This document shows positions 48,240 to 58,119 of a DNA stretch of 64,000 bases, piece after piece. The notes under the pieces were generated by a model that was not told the DNA's origin, did no database searches, and saw only the letters and a list, made by a program, of their open reading frames with translations. The stretch comes from Rhexocercosporidium sp. MPI-PUGE-AT-0058 (taxonomy: Eukaryota > Ascomycota > Leotiomycetes > Helotiales): positions 124,001 to 188,000 of the forward strand of contig JAGTJL010000037.1 in NCBI GenBank assembly GCA_020746875.1, in the 5' to 3' direction. A program made the translations under genes and the position numbers. How positions within the stretch are numbered: the stretch's first letter is position 1; every line of letters begins with the position of its first letter.

Positions 48240-49600
48240 TGTAAGCCCACCAGTAGAAATCATACCAATCATTTGCTGGTAGAAATCCACTAGTAGAAAT
48301 CTACAGGTTAAGAAATGAGTAGAATTCCCCGAAACATGATCACCCCACAAGGGGGACTTTATGGGTACTGGCAGATCTATCAGTAGAAATCAGCTGGTAT
48401 ATTTCTCGTAGCGAGGGGGAAGAAGCCTGGTAGAGATCTATCAGAAGGCGCCCACTTTGTGACATATGGCAAGGAACGCATACCATGCCTGCTTTCCATG
48501 TGATATTATTTATCCTCCAGTTGCACCCTATACAAATAATATTTGCCGATATGGACGTGATGATTATATTTCAGAGTTCTAGTTGCGACTAGTTAGATCT
48601 TTCTTTCAATGAATTTTGTCCGCACTTACTGTGTCAAATGATTATTGATCTGGCTGCCTTGCTTCCTTCTCAATTGCGCTAACAGAGAAGTAATTATAGC
48701 CCAACGTCTGGCTTCGAATTTCAGATTTTGGTAGGGTTGCGTCATGTCAACAGATTAGCGAGCGATAACTTAGCGCCTCGCTTCTTGTTCCGGTTTCTGG
48801 AAAAAGGGGGCCACTTGGCGAGCCACTAGGAAGCCGAAGCGCCTGTTTGAAGGTCTTGAAGGAGCGGGGTATTGTACCTTCCGTACCGCGAGATATTAAG
48901 CGTTGTGCATGTACGTCCTGATGAACGATTGTACTTCTCTTTTAGCAGGCACAAGCTTTCGGGAAACGGTACATAGTCCAAAAGGGTGTTGCATCCTAAG
49001 GGAAAGTCACCAGCCCCAACCAAAAACTACTGGTAGCATGATCCGGGAATACCCCATGTATATACTTTGCCGGAAACGAAGAAGCCTGAAGATTACTGCC
49101 TTATCGTATGGAAAATACTGGTAGGATTTCGTTACCATGGCGCTTTGCGACAAAGGCTAACCGAAGGCTGCGACCTCCATACCTGAGCAAAACTACTGGT
49201 AGATTTTCATTGTCCACAATACTCATGTCGTTTCTTGAGGCCGCCCTGAATGTTGCCTCCATCCTTGGTGCCTCCGACCCAAAACTGCTGGTAGGATTCC
49301 ATTACGCTTTACGACAAAAGCCTAACGGAATTGCGACCATCTGCCCTGAGCAAAAACTACTAGTAGATTTTCATTATCCAGATTATATTATGTTCAGCAC
49401 CAGAAAGCGAAGAAGCGGCGGGCCACCTCTACTGCCTAGTTAAAAACTACTGGTAGGATTTGGTCAGAGAATTCCTTACGTGCTTACCGACACCTGCTGC
49501 TGGGCGACTATAGCTTCGAGTATGGATGGAGTTCTACTGGCAGAGATCTATCAGTAGAAATCGACTGAAGAGGAGCACTAGTAGAAATCTACTAACAAGT
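48240..49600. repeat. composite tandem repeat with CTACTGGTAG motif
   Basis: The motif AAAACTACTGGTAGGATTTC and its inverse (CAGTAGAAATC) recur about a dozen times. From 49023 to about 49455 they are ordered: an about 170-bp unit made of two half-units occurs about 2.5 times (49116-49287 and 49288-49450, plus a preceding half). Shared phrases are CGAAGAAGC and TTTACGACAAAAGCCTAAC / TTTGCGACAAAGGCTAACC. No coding potential is convincing. Confidence 0.65.
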
Positions 49601-50419
49601 CTCCAGGAGGAAAAGAAAAATGCTGTTCTGGTTCTTTAAATGCTGAGGTGGGGCAAGCAAGACCGCAACTCCTGTAACTCGGTTCAAGACCGCCCTACTG
49701 GATGAGGAAATCGCGTACCAAGTTTCAACAGAGCTAATCAAGATGCATAGAAAAAGAACAGAATTGGTCCATGGAGGGACTATTCACTCGCCTCTTGTGA
49801 TTTGTGGCAGGTACGAAGCTTGATGTCATGTACGCGTGTATAGTACATTAACCTGCGTTGGGCTGACGTGAGACGGTGGGTCTGAATTCGGAGATGCCAT
49901 GCCTCTATTAATTTTAGAAACGACACGTACGCAAAATGCACTATCTGTCAGCACTGGTGTTACTTGGCCTTTCTTGTTTTCTTTGCCTTGCTTTCCAACT
50001 TCTTCAGGATGGGAAGACTTTTTCCTGTTCCAGATGGTCTTCAGTTTATCCAAGGTCCACACTCTTTCACAACATACGCTGCCAACGTCCAATCTGCCCT
50101 GAATCGAGCAGCACGTTAGCAACACTTCATCACTCCACTGCTCTATCTTCATCAACTATGACCCGACCTCACCGACGCCAGACCAAAGTCCTCTGACTAC
50201 TCCAGCGCACTCGCATCGTCTCTGATCTTGCGGTAGTGATTACAAACTACATTCGATCCGCAACCTCTCTTCAGCATATACCTGCGCTTTCGGCCAGCAT
50301 ATATCCCTCACCCGAACTGAAATTTTCCTCGCTCATCAGTCATTAAGAGCGGTCGACCTTATAAATATCACGCAAAATGTTTATAGACAGGAGATGGGAG
50401 ATGGGACTAAAGAGGATTT
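49601..50419. other. gene-free region
   Basis: Balanced composition. Overlapping short open frames on both strands (49826-50196) show no family features. Nothing else is recognised. Confidence 0.35.
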
Positions 50420-51074
50420 GTGATCGAGGAGTCTGCGACTAACAACGGAGGAAAGCGAACCATTTTCGTGGAGATAATAAGCTTAAGAACAATAGTGCCG
50501 CTATATTTCTATACCCGATTCTCGGAAACTCTTGATTTAGTCAAAGGATCGATGAAGCTTTACAAGACCGATCTGCCGGATATGGAAAAACTTAAAGCGT
50601 CTGCACAGACCTTGCAAATTGGAGATCCCAAGATAGTTGAGCCTCTGATGTATCACAGATACACAGTAAAGGACGAGGTCACAGTACTTCGGGTGATTGG
50701 GTTTTGAGTAAATACTGAAGATTATAAATAGGCTAGCTAATGATAAAGAGTTGGAAAAATATGGCAATGATATTATTTTGATAGGAGTTGTTTATGAACT
50801 CACGGACACTCATTTAATTAGGCCCACTAAGAAGATAATTGACGACCTTTATATTATTAAGGGGAGTGAGATACGAGCCCTCAAGACGGAGCTTTTGGAT
50901 AAATATTATACGGAAGAAGCTTTAAGGAAGCTATTGTCTTCGATGCCGAAGACTCTCTGACTACGAATTATATTATAAATGAAGAGTTAGCTGTCGTAGA
51001 TGAAAATGGAGTATATATAAACAGTGTGACGTCAAGACCAGAGATTAAAACAAGGGCAAATTATCTAAATTAGA
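50420..51074 (+). pseudogene. hypothetical protein gene with two frame breaks
   Basis: Three successive plus-strand frames appear to belong to one protein: 50420-50707 (includes KGSMKLYKTDLPDMEKLKA), about 50711-50960 (ILKIINRLANDKELEKYG to KLLSSMP) and about 50951-51074 (TTNYIINEELAVVDENGV, stop at 51074). Together they make about 200 codons of lysine-, isoleucine- and glutamate-rich sequence. The codon use is AT-richer than that of the intact genes. The breaks lie near 50705 and 50953. The first could hide a small intron (GTAAATA donor and GCTAATGA branch nearby), but a TGA precedes the donor. No family is recognised. Confidence 0.45.
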
Positions 51075-51099
51075 ATAATACTTTATATAATATAATAGT

Positions 51100-51470
51100 T
51101 TCCTTCTTTAACTCGCTTTAAAACTTTATAATTCGTTCACGGCTTATAGTAGCTTCTTTCTCTTAAGAATTCTCGCTCTCCGGACGACCCTTCCACTTAA
51201 CAAGGTATTCAGCCCTTCTGAGGAGCACTCGCTTCTTAAGTAGTCGTACGCCCGAATGATTCCCTTAATAAGTCGCCTCAAACTCTTCGACGAGCCCCAG
51301 GCCTATATCCTTCCGTTTCTCCTACGTATTACCTTCGTGCGAAAATCCTTTCCACTTTACAAGGTACCAAGTCGTGTTGCCTCGTTTCCACTTAACAAGC
51401 AACACTTTAGCCTCTCATATCCCTCCCTCGGCATCAATTGCAACTAGCTGACTGCCATAAAGCGGCTGTA
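51100..51470 (-). pseudogene. chromodomain remnants
   Basis: The minus strand shows the chromodomain core LVKWKG at least twice: TTWYLVKWKGFSHEG near 51340-51385 and AEYLVKWKGRPESEN near 51165-51215. A third variant, VLLVKWKRG, lies near 51380-51406. Such modules end the integrase of fungal chromoviral gypsy elements, or belong to chromatin proteins. The surroundings are AT-rich and stop-interrupted, so this is a decayed fragment. Confidence 0.6.
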
Positions 51471-51474
51471 TTAC

Positions 51475-52641
51475 CGACCTTTCTAAGCGCCCTAGTATAG
51501 CTGTCGGTATGCTTCCCTGAGGATCCTCGACCCAGTCGGCGGTTGCTAGCAGACTTAATGTGGAAGAAGGAAGAGCATCTCGAAGCTCCGGGTAGATTAG
51601 TATTGTATTAAAGGGCTAAGGATCACTCGGTCGGAAACCAGGAGTGAAGTGCTAAAAACATCCGGCTGACTAATCCTAACCTAACAGCATGCAGATAAAT
51701 TCTATAAGAGCACAGGAACTCACGGATTTTATGTGGGACGTGGTGCGGTTTGGAAAAGGTGAGGAAGCATCCCTTCAATTGCAAATATGTAGTCCTTAGT
51801 TTGCAATAGCCGGTCTTGAAAAGTAATTTTCTGCTGCTGATATCACCAACGACCTCATTTGCTGCCAACCTTCTTTTATGAGTTTACTTCAGATAACAGC
51901 TGAGAAACAGAAGCTTTTAGATCTTCGTTGATGTCGAACTCCTTTCCCTAGAATCAAAAGCAGCATGTTGCTTCCGTTGGCGATCGCAGTTTGGAAAACA
52001 CATTGGTGGGGTCAGCCGGTGAAGCCGTTCAATGCTTACCTCGCACCGAACTGTATTCCGCCACGAGCGGCTGGGCGGGTCTTTACCTTGCTGGGGGTAC
52101 CCCTCTTTCCCTTTTTTTTTATTGCGTCTATTGCGTTTGATATATTGAATAGAGCTCATTCCTACGAGGTAGAGTGGGACTTAGATGAATCATGATTGGC
52201 AAGGCACTTGGGGAACATGGCGCTCATCGTAGCTATTGCATTTTGTTCGCTCATTTGGTGAGAATACGCCGCTATCAATGCTTTGGATAAATCTGGGTGA
52301 GATAAGGCCCCCTACTTTATGTGTACCCCGGTTCAAATTGTCCGATTCCAGCTTCAACCTTCAGTAGTTTAACTCTCTCGTTCTCCTTGGCATTTCAATT
52401 GAGAGGTGGATGAGGGAGTGCCAAAAGAGGCATCTCGAGAGTTCATGGTCGGCCAGAGGATTCGAAGAGTTGACGTTCAGGACGCTTGGAGCTTCCTCGC
52501 TCCGACGATCTGATCAGATGCAGAGATTGACGTCATCACAAACGCAGACATCTATCTAAAACCATTCCTACTCTACGGAGCCAAATAATTCAGCAATGCC
52601 ATGCGACGATCATCAAAAAACATGCCGACGCGAATGCTGAC
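51475..52641. other. gene-free region with a CRE palindrome
   Basis: No supported gene; small open frames at 51623-52195 lack family features. A perfect TGACGTCA lies at 52528-52535, about 110 bp upstream of the following pseudogene's ATG, and another at 51027-51034. These could be bZIP sites, but 8-bp matches may occur by chance. Confidence 0.35.
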
Positions 52642-53960
52642 ATGGGCTCACCGATGCCAGTGACAACAAAATCTCCATCTCTTGGAGATCCCAGCCTCCT
52701 TTCATTGCACAGTCTGGGCTGTGAGCGGAAGCCTTGTCCTCATTCAACAGCCTTTGATGAACAAAACAAGGTTCAATCAGAGACCTTGTTGCCTTTTGAC
52801 TCGGTCGGTCACAAGTTCAACAGCAATAATACTGCACGGCTGCCATCTACCATACCCCAAGAGCTGCCCGCTGCATCTCTCACGGGGTGGAAACAGCTGG
52901 TAGCAGCCGCGAGAATGGCCATAGAAGGATTAGACGACAGAGAACCTCTATACTGGCGCTCCACTTAGGATTAGCGTGCTGATGGAAAAACAGGTTCAAG
53001 CCTTGGAGACATCTGATAATCCGACTGCAACTGCTAGCCTTTATAAGGCATTGCTTACAACGCAGCAACCATCTCATATCGAAATGGCAACTACAAGACT
53101 GTTCTACGCTATAGAGCACTTCGAAGGAAATGTTCTCGGAAAATCTGAAGCTGATGCCAACTTTAGTCCAGGACGTGGAACTTCGGGACTTCCCTGCGTC
53201 TTTCCCTCTGAAGGACTACAAATCTTTTGTGCTGCCTGTGAGAGCGAAACCGAAATGGCAAAGTCTTACGCCTGTACACAGTGTCTGCGTGGCATTTGCC
53301 CCATCTGTGTCACCCGATTGATGGCCTAGAAGTGGACGAGAAGGAGATGTCCATGGTGTTCTGCTGATGGTGCGCAATTTAAGCCAATTTACTAGTACCA
53401 GAAGAACCATCCCTGACGCTACTGAAATCAACTACGCCTTCGTCGTTCTAGGCACCTGGACAAGAACGGGTTCAAAATTTGTGCACAAGCAAGTCCAACG
53501 TCGCAACGCTCGAGGATATCATCAGTCAGCCCCTATTCGGCTATTCCGCTACCAGACTTTCAACTGGCTGCATCGAGCTGCTAGGTCAGCCTCAGCGCTT
53601 CATATATGGCATATCAGTACATTGACGCAAGGCTCTGTTCCTCATCCTCGACATTTCTGGCAGCATGGTACGCTCCGCTCCCCATCTGCCCTGCCACATG
53701 TGCGAGCTTTAGGTAAGCGCCCAAACGCCGGGATGCTAGAGGGGGCTGAGACAATCTGCCGCTGACAGTGGTAATCAGAATGCTCGCATCAACATCAAGG
53801 ACTGGCAACGGATATACCCTGTTATTTGAAACTTGATATCTTAGCGCGACCGTTTTATGGACGCTGATGCCAAAGTCCTCACGCTCGGAGGGATAATGGT
53901 GGTGCGCCGAAGTGGCATCGAGTCTATTATTGTCGTTCTGTCAGATTAATTGGTTGATCT
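52642..53960 (+). pseudogene. RING-like zinc finger plus vWA-domain protein, decayed
   Basis: Begins with ATG at 52642 (MGSPMPVTTKSPS). The frame changes near 52970 and continues as VLMEKQVQALETSD. A RING-like cluster follows: FCAACESETEMAKSYACTQC, RGICPICV, then after an in-frame TAG at 53327, RRCPWCSADGAQFKP. After another frame change, SNVATLEDIISQPLFGYSAT leads to ALFLILDISGSMVRS at about 53628-53670, whose DISGS is the MIDAS metal site of von Willebrand A domains, preceded by a TGA. RINIKDWQRIYPVI and IESIIVVLSD remain downstream. At least four breaks make it a clear pseudogene. The sequence is not RIP-like, so decay was probably by ordinary drift. Confidence 0.75.
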
Positions 53961-54255
53961 GGCACGCGTGTAAGTAACGGCAGGCATGATGTATAGTGTA
54001 CTTCTCGGTGCTGGCGTTGTATAAAGCATCCTGGTATTCCGTTTGTCATATCCACCATCTCAAGTCAGATTCACCTCCTCGCCTCGTCCTCAATACAAAC
54101 TCAAACACTCCTCTTCAGACTTCAGACCCCAACTTCCTCTCCATACTTCACAATCATCTCAAATCTTCAAGCCCCAACAGCAACTTCCTCCCAACACTTC
54201 ACAATCACCTCCAACCTTCAAGTCAAGCTACTCTCAAACACTTTATCAAACAACC
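53961..54255. promoter_or_regulatory. 5' region of the DUF3602 gene
   Basis: C- and A-rich leader (repeated CTTCAGACCCCAACTTCCTC-like phrases, about 54095-54210) typical of a well-expressed fungal gene's 5' UTR. The downstream frame is open through this stretch, but no ATG occurs there. Confidence 0.5.
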
Positions 54256-54771
54256 ATGTCTCAAGTCATGATTAACGACACTACCACTCTCCTCTCCTCC
54301 TCCCGTCCCTACACCAAGTCAGGCATCGGCGGCGCAGTGAACATCCGCAAAGCTTCATCGCACCTCGCCGTCCCCTCCGCACCCCGCGTCGTCCCCACAC
54401 CCAGCAAAGGCAACTTCCTCACTGGCATCGGCGGCGCAGGCAACTCCCACTCATACGAAGAGCGCGCCAGCATCTCCTTCGACGAAGAGATGGCCCGCCG
54501 CGCCGTCCGCAAACAATCCGTTGTAGGAAGCTGGCACCACGGCATCGGAGGAGCTGGCAACCGATCTTCGTTCGTCGGCACCTCTGCCTCGTCTTCCGTG
54601 GAGCCAAACTGCTTCTTCACCTCGGCGATGGGCACACAGAGCGGTGCAGATAGAGTCAAGGAGCGCGTAGCTTCATACTTTGCTGGCAGCAAGAGGAACT
54701 CCGTTGCTGATGAGAAGGATGTCGACTCGATGTCTATTGATGACCCTGAGAGCTGGGCGAGGGATAGCTGA
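54256..54771 (+). CDS. DUF3602-family protein with GIGGAGN repeats
   Basis: Intact single-exon gene of 171 aa starting MSQVMINDTTTLL. It contains three spaced glycine motifs, SGIGGAVN (near residue 22), TGIGGAGN (near 56) and HGIGGAGN (near 97), the hallmark of the fungal DUF3602 family. The family's function is not known to me; it is a small soluble, Ser-rich, probably disordered protein. There is no signal peptide or membrane segment, and the C-terminus is acidic (DEKDVDSMSIDDPESW). Codon use is C-rich in third positions, unlike the decayed neighbours, and fits strong expression. The first ATG was chosen, since the frame is open upstream without one. It stands alone, flanked by pseudogenes. 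Confidence 0.88.
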   Translation: MSQVMINDTTTLLSSSRPYTKSGIGGAVNIRKASSHLAVPSAPRVVPTPSKGNFLTGIGGAGNSHSYEERASISFDEEMARRAVRKQSVVGSWHHGIGGAGNRSSFVGTSASSSVEPNCFFTSAMGTQSGADRVKERVASYFAGSKRNSVADEKDVDSMSIDDPESWARDS

Positions 54772-55235
54772 ACTGTTGGTTCTTGGGATTAGATGGGATT
54801 CTTCTTTGTTTGGTTCGGACGGAAAATCAATCCCCCTCGTTCACTCTGATGGGTGAACTTGTTATATTTCAGCGAGCGACTTTCTTTTGTGGAGGTTTTT
54901 GATTCCTCTTTTTATATTTCATTATTTCTTTTGTTCAGTATTTGCGGAGTTTGTAGACTGGTGGAGGATGCGAGTCGAATAGATAATTCAGTGCGTTGTA
55001 GATGGGTATCCAAGCTATGAATGTTCCAAAACAATGTCTCCTCCCTTTTACACAGTTCCGCGTACACAAAATCAGCTCCCTATTGATATCAATTACACCC
55101 TTTGCTCGCCAGACTACAACCCTCATTTTCCAAACTTCGCCTTGATCTCTTCCTCACTAAAGCGTCTCGTCTTCCGCCTCAGCATCTCCGCCAACTCCAC
55201 CTGACTTATTCCAATCTGGTTCCCAATTAGCACCA
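54772..55235. other. 3' flank of the DUF3602 gene
   Basis: T-rich 3' UTR-like sequence to about 54950, then ordinary DNA. A minus-strand open frame (55371-55123) overlaps the esterase remnant and has no family features. Confidence 0.4.
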
Positions 55236-55239
55236 GCTG

Positions 55240-55710
55240 CTTAGCAAGTTGCATGTAATTCTTCGTCAGCACCCGGAACATGATCTCCAAGAGAACGACA
55301 ACATGGCCGCAAAGCAGAACAGCGGCAGCCACGGCACAGGTCTCTTCTTCAACCTGTATGGCAAGACCCACAACGCAGGCTCCCTCCTAGCATGGGCGTG
55401 GGGCGTGAGCCGACTCATCGATGGCCTCGAGCTCACCCCCTCCGCTAACATCGACACCACACGCCTCGACGTAACAGGGTGCTCGCGCAACGGCAAAGGA
55501 GCCTTCATCGTCGACGCACTATAACCACGCATCGCGCTCACCATTCCACAAGAATCCGGCTCCGGAGTAGCATGCTGGCGCATCTCAGACACGCAGAAGG
55601 CCGCCGGCATCCAACCTCCTAACTCCAACCCATTCATCTGCGCAGAAGACGGATCCACTTGTTTGCCCTGCTCTCCAGCGACATCTCTGCTGCTGACCGC
55701 CACGTAGCTT
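55240..55710 (+). pseudogene. glucuronoyl esterase (CE15) fragment
   Basis: Middle part of a carbohydrate esterase family 15 enzyme, which cuts ester links between lignin and glucuronoxylan. Readable: NSGSHGTGLFFNLYGKTHNA, AWAWGVSRLIDGLE, DTTRLDVTGCSRNGKGAF (GCSRNGKGA holds the nucleophile Ser) and, after an in-frame TAA at about 55522, PRIALTIPQESGSG with the family's conserved Glu and CWRISDTQKAAGIQ. The signal peptide, N-terminal part and the catalytic His region are missing. Codon use is GC-rich and not RIP-like. The gene was truncated at both ends and is not functional. Confidence 0.8.
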
Positions 55711-56569
55711 GATCAAGGTTATCCCGTCCCATGGTACCTACTCTCGCGCTTTGATCGGCTTCACGAACTGGGAAGAGGTGATTATCAACTATACCTCCTT
55801 TTATGTCGCTGCAGATGGTGCATAGAAGAGCTTTGTCCCTCGACGAGGGACAAAGCCTGGAGGGCAGATGGCGATCTCAAGGGAAAGATATCTTATTAGG
55901 TATTCCATTATCTCGTTCGCCTGCTAAAGTTCTTGGCATGTACGGCTTAACGACAGCGGTTCCCTTTCCCTCTCGTACCGACTATATACCACGATAACGG
56001 GCTCGTCACATCCTTCGGCGCATCGATTCCGGCGTCGCGATCCTTTCTCTTTTGTTGTTAGGGTGTCTCGGTGACATCGCAAGAGTTGGATCATGAACAG
56101 TTACTCATACAACACAACTCCCGGCCACCCGGGAGCATACTACCCCTGCCAGAGCAGCTGCAGCCGCCTGGGCTACAGAAAGCTAACTTATTTCGGGTTT
56201 CAGCTGTGATTACGTCTTACCTCACGTGACTAAATGATGTGGAATCAAAGTCTTGGCCTGGACAGCCTCGGCCAAGAAACAAATCAATTCCAAATCTTAG
56301 AAATAAATAGAGGTTTAAGTGAGAGTAGGACAGAAAAGAACACCTGTTACTGTAATCTCACTACACTTAATTCCCCTGAAAATGTTGCACAAGCAAGGCT
56401 GAGTCTTCAAACCCCATCTTCATTTTGTCACTTCCAGCCCCACTACCTTCATAATATATCTGATTTTCCATATCTTCAACCATTTTCATCTTTCTTCATA
56501 CAATCCATTGTACTTTGCAGTTTGAACACCAACACTATACTACAAAATCACCACAGTTCATAGTCAACA
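55711..56569. other. gene-free region with a small hairpin
   Basis: A perfect inverted repeat with 12-bp arms (CTTTGTCCCTCG) separated by one base lies at 55831-55855. Open frames at 55803-55997 and 56234-56563 are unrecognised. The latter overlaps the pyrimidine-rich leader of the next gene and is probably its 5' UTR. Confidence 0.45.
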
Positions 56570-57817
56570 ATGGCCACCGAAGCGGCAGTCCGGCACCGCA
56601 TTCTCTCCTCCGCATCCGAAAACTCAGAGCTTCTCGTAAAGCTAGCCCAAACCAGCGAAGCACCTAGTATCCTGCAAGCCCACCTACTCCACGTCTCCCG
56701 ACTCGAAGAAGCTCTGAAAGACCAAACCACATCTGTCACCAACCTCAAAGCGCAGGTCGACGCCAAGTTCAAAACGCACAAGAAATTCCGCGATTCCACA
56801 ACCCGTCGCTTTTTCTATCGCGCCACGAAAATGCTGTCCAAGTTCGAGAAGAGAGCCATGAAAGAAGAGAGGGATTATTTCACAGCGCTAGGAGCGCAGA
56901 GTAAAGCGGAAGAGAGACGGGCGGTATTGCAAGCTAACTATGACGCCGCGGTTAGAGCGAAGGAGCCGCTTGAAACTGCCACCAAAGAACATGGAAGTGT
57001 ACATGAACGGATCGATAAATTGTACGAAAAGTTGTTCAGGGGTCCTACTCTTGGATTTGCGGACGAGGATGAGCGCGAGAACTGGTTCTATGGGGCGAGA
57101 GAGAGAAACGAGGAGATTAAAAGAGGAATTTTGGCTGCGAGACGGGCAAAGGCTGTATTAGGCGTGGCGCAGACGTATCTGAAGCGTGGTCAGAATAATT
57201 TGAAGGCTGCGCAGAGGCAGGCGGAAGAGAGTCTTTTGCTTCTGGATGATGCATTGAACTCGCTTCATCGGACGAATGAGGCTTTGAGATTGGCCGTGGA
57301 GACTGTGAGGAAAGCGGATGAGCATCTTGCGCCTCTTTCGGGAGATAGGGAACTGGCTCGGCAGATGCTTCTCGCGCATTTTGAGGCGGCAAAGATACAA
57401 GTCGAGAGATCGTATTCAAGAGAGAGCATTCTTGGCGCTGTGATCGCCTCGCAAGAAAGCTTGATAGAAGCGGAAGGGAGGCTGAATGAGATGATTCAGT
57501 ATACAAAAGACAGAGAACAGACGGGGCTTTCGGATATCAGAGTTACTGCGAGGCAGTTGGAGGATGCGAGACAGGAGCTTCAGCAGATTAGACAGGGAGT
57601 ATTTGAGAGGGTTGCGGGATTCGGAGAGGCGGCGCCGGCGTACAATGAGTGTTGTGATCGGGCGGATAGTTTTTGTGTTGTTTTTGATCAGGGGACACAT
57701 GAGCATGTGAATGTTGTTGAAGAGCTACCTGGACTGTCGGTCAGAGGTGAACATAGTGCGCTACCGGGATACGATTATGAGCGCGCTGGCGGTACTAATC
57801 CCTCCAGCTACTGTTAG
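56570..57817 (+). CDS. coiled-coil protein, function unknown
   Basis: Intact single-exon gene of 415 aa. The start MATEAAVRHRILSS at 56570 has A at -3, a good context, and follows a C/T/A-rich leader. Almost the whole chain (about residues 20-355) is charged and heptad-like: LEEALKDQTTSVTNLKAQ, RRAVLQANYDAAVRAKE, AQRQAEESLLLLDDALN, ARQLEDARQELQQIRQGV. It is therefore predicted to be a long coiled coil. No membrane segment or signal peptide is seen. The last about 60 residues (from PAYNECCDRADSFC) are not coiled and contain Cys and Pro-Gly turns. The family is not recognised; a cytoskeletal or membrane-shaping role is possible but cannot be shown from sequence. Composition is normal for the gene islands, directly left of a transposon block. 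Confidence 0.85.
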   Translation: MATEAAVRHRILSSASENSELLVKLAQTSEAPSILQAHLLHVSRLEEALKDQTTSVTNLKAQVDAKFKTHKKFRDSTTRRFFYRATKMLSKFEKRAMKEERDYFTALGAQSKAEERRAVLQANYDAAVRAKEPLETATKEHGSVHERIDKLYEKLFRGPTLGFADEDERENWFYGARERNEEIKRGILAARRAKAVLGVAQTYLKRGQNNLKAAQRQAEESLLLLDDALNSLHRTNEALRLAVETVRKADEHLAPLSGDRELARQMLLAHFEAAKIQVERSYSRESILGAVIASQESLIEAEGRLNEMIQYTKDREQTGLSDIRVTARQLEDARQELQQIRQGVFERVAGFGEAAPAYNECCDRADSFCVVFDQGTHEHVNVVEELPGLSVRGEHSALPGYDYERAGGTNPSSYC

Positions 57818-57959
57818 AGAAGATGCAGATGCCAACTTGCCAAGGGAGTAGACCGGGTAGGTCAAGGAATGGCTGCTCCCTGGTTATGAAGAGTGTTGAT
57901 CGTCTTTCTGATATAAAACAATAAATTTCGTCCGTGCATATCAAATGACGCCCTGCAAG
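57818..57959. other. 3' flank of the coiled-coil gene
   Basis: Ordinary 140-bp 3' region, containing AATAAA at 57920-57925, a likely polyadenylation signal. Confidence 0.5.
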
Positions 57960-58117
57960 ACTCTTCAACAAATCATCGATCGACATATATGCCTTGCATC
58001 CACCGTCAAACCACCAATAATAGCCTGCGCACCAATACTGGCTGTTAGTGCGCAGGTTCTTATTAGTTTGACGGTGGATGCAAGGCATATATGTCGATCG
58101 ATGATTTGTTGAAGAGT
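57960..58117. repeat. 158-bp hairpin with perfect 52-bp arms
   Basis: 57960-58011 and 58066-58117 are exact reverse complements over 52 bp (arm starts ACTCTTCAACAAATCATCG and ends CCACCGTCAAAC). The 54-bp loop continues the symmetry imperfectly through CTGCGCAC / GTGCGCAG. The arms carry no RIP-like changes. The right arm ends exactly at the TA target of the adjacent pogo-like element. Confidence 0.9.
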
Positions 58118-58119
58118 TA

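Noticed and set aside
51965..52195. Small hydrophobic open frame
   Set aside because: No family features and an equally open opposite strand.
54043..54255. N-terminal extension of the DUF3602 protein
   Set aside because: The frame is open, but the first codon would be TTG and the stretch reads like a 5' UTR; ATG at 54256 begins the conserved part.
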